A DNA stretch of 6,607 bases from Candidatus Rhabdochlamydia sp. (GTDB lineage Bacteria; Chlamydiota; Chlamydiia; Chlamydiales; Rhabdochlamydiaceae): NCBI GenBank assembly GCA_030043495.1, contig JASHXO010000048.1, positions 1-6,607 on the forward strand, written 5' to 3'. Below, one piece after another: positions 6,302 through 6,607 of this stretch. Under the pieces are notes generated by a model. The model made no database searches and was not told where the DNA came from. It saw only the letters and a list, made by a program, of their open reading frames with translations. The translations under genes and the position numbers were made by a program. Every line of letters starts with the position of its first letter. Position 1 is the stretch's first letter.

Positions 6302-6607
6302 AATCCATGCCTAAAACTCCATCAAATTCATCCATTCCTATTGCCATATCCAAAGAATAAAATCGGATTTCACCATAGTTTTTGTTTCCTATGACGCATT
6401 GCGAACTCACAAAATAAGGCAAACCATTTCGGCCGACTTGGCATTTTTGATTTCGACATTGAGTGGCTCTAATAGCATTTATAGTGCATCCTGTGTCTAG
6501 AAAAATTTTTTTTACTCCTATGTCAGTGTTAACCGATAAAGTGATTCCATAAGATGTGTATTCAAAAGGAATAGTTGGGAAATCTTCTTGAACACTCAAT
6601 TCTTTGA
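6243..6607 (-). CDS. Retropepsin-like aspartic protease, partial (5' end outside window)
   Basis: At least 120 residues are visible, and the frame stays open to the right edge; a TTG at 6599 is a possible start, but upstream codons (Lys-Glu) continue the frame. Counting from that TTG, FLDTGCTINAI (33-43) is the retropepsin active-site loop with catalytic Asp35, and FDGVLGMDFM (92-101) is the hydrophobic-hydrophobic-Gly segment that packs behind it, followed by a closing strand pair (FYIDFRKKILYIE). One Asp loop per chain means it should act as a homodimer, as in the clan AA family. The residue after DTG is Cys rather than the usual Ser, Thr or Ala. Further Cys lie at 48, 53 and 68. The substrate is unknown, and a signal peptide could lie beyond the window. 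The gene converges on the ORF at 6101 and overlaps it by 59 bases. Confidence 0.75.
   Translation of the reverse strand, partial: KELSVQEDFPTIPFEYTSYGITLSVNTDIGVKKIFLDTGCTINAIRATQCRNQKCQVGRNGLPYFVSSQCVIGNKNYGEIRFYSLDMAIGMDEFDGVLGMDFMRHHTFYIDFRKKILYIE

Overview
The window looks like a chromosomal segment from an amoeba-associated ('environmental') member of the Chlamydiae. The main clue is a 732-residue GreA: only its last ~150 residues are the ordinary elongation factor, and the ~580-residue N-terminal extension is the layout I associate with chlamydial GreA. Spirochaetes also have very long GreA proteins. Moderate base composition, several non-ATG start options and AT-rich spacers fit but do not prove this. 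Genus cannot be assigned from the sequence alone.

Layout. Positions 21-2201 (minus strand) hold a YjbH-family outer-membrane beta-barrel protein with a signal peptide. Next is a 405-base AT-rich spacer (2202-2606) containing an unrecognised small plus-strand ORF and a plausible rho-independent terminator. The rest up to 6301 reads on the plus strand: long-form greA (2607-4805), a 109-base spacer with inverted repeats, rdgB (4915-5535), and a YacP/Rae1-like NYN ribonuclease gene (5513-6025) whose start lies inside the end of rdgB. After a 75-base AT-only spacer with four alternating copies of one heptamer comes a short signal-peptide ORF (6101-6301). It runs tail-to-tail into a minus-strand retropepsin-like aspartic protease gene (from 6243, continuing past the right edge).

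How the genes fit together. greA rescues backtracked RNA polymerase. rdgB removes deaminated purine nucleotides such as ITP and XTP. The NYN protein is a predicted RNA endonuclease, and its overlap with rdgB suggests the two are co-transcribed and translationally coupled. These three form a plausible transcription, RNA and nucleotide-quality block. The YjbH protein on the left and the short secreted ORF and protease on the right are envelope or accessory genes. The right end is more AT-rich, and the short ORF looks like the stub of a gene cut off by the converging protease gene.

No rRNA, tRNA, CRISPR array or transposase is visible. I see no convincing wholly new system. The most interesting points are the GreA extension with a Tudor/CarD-like motif, the DTGC protease, the lone YjbH, and the alternating heptamers before the secreted ORF.
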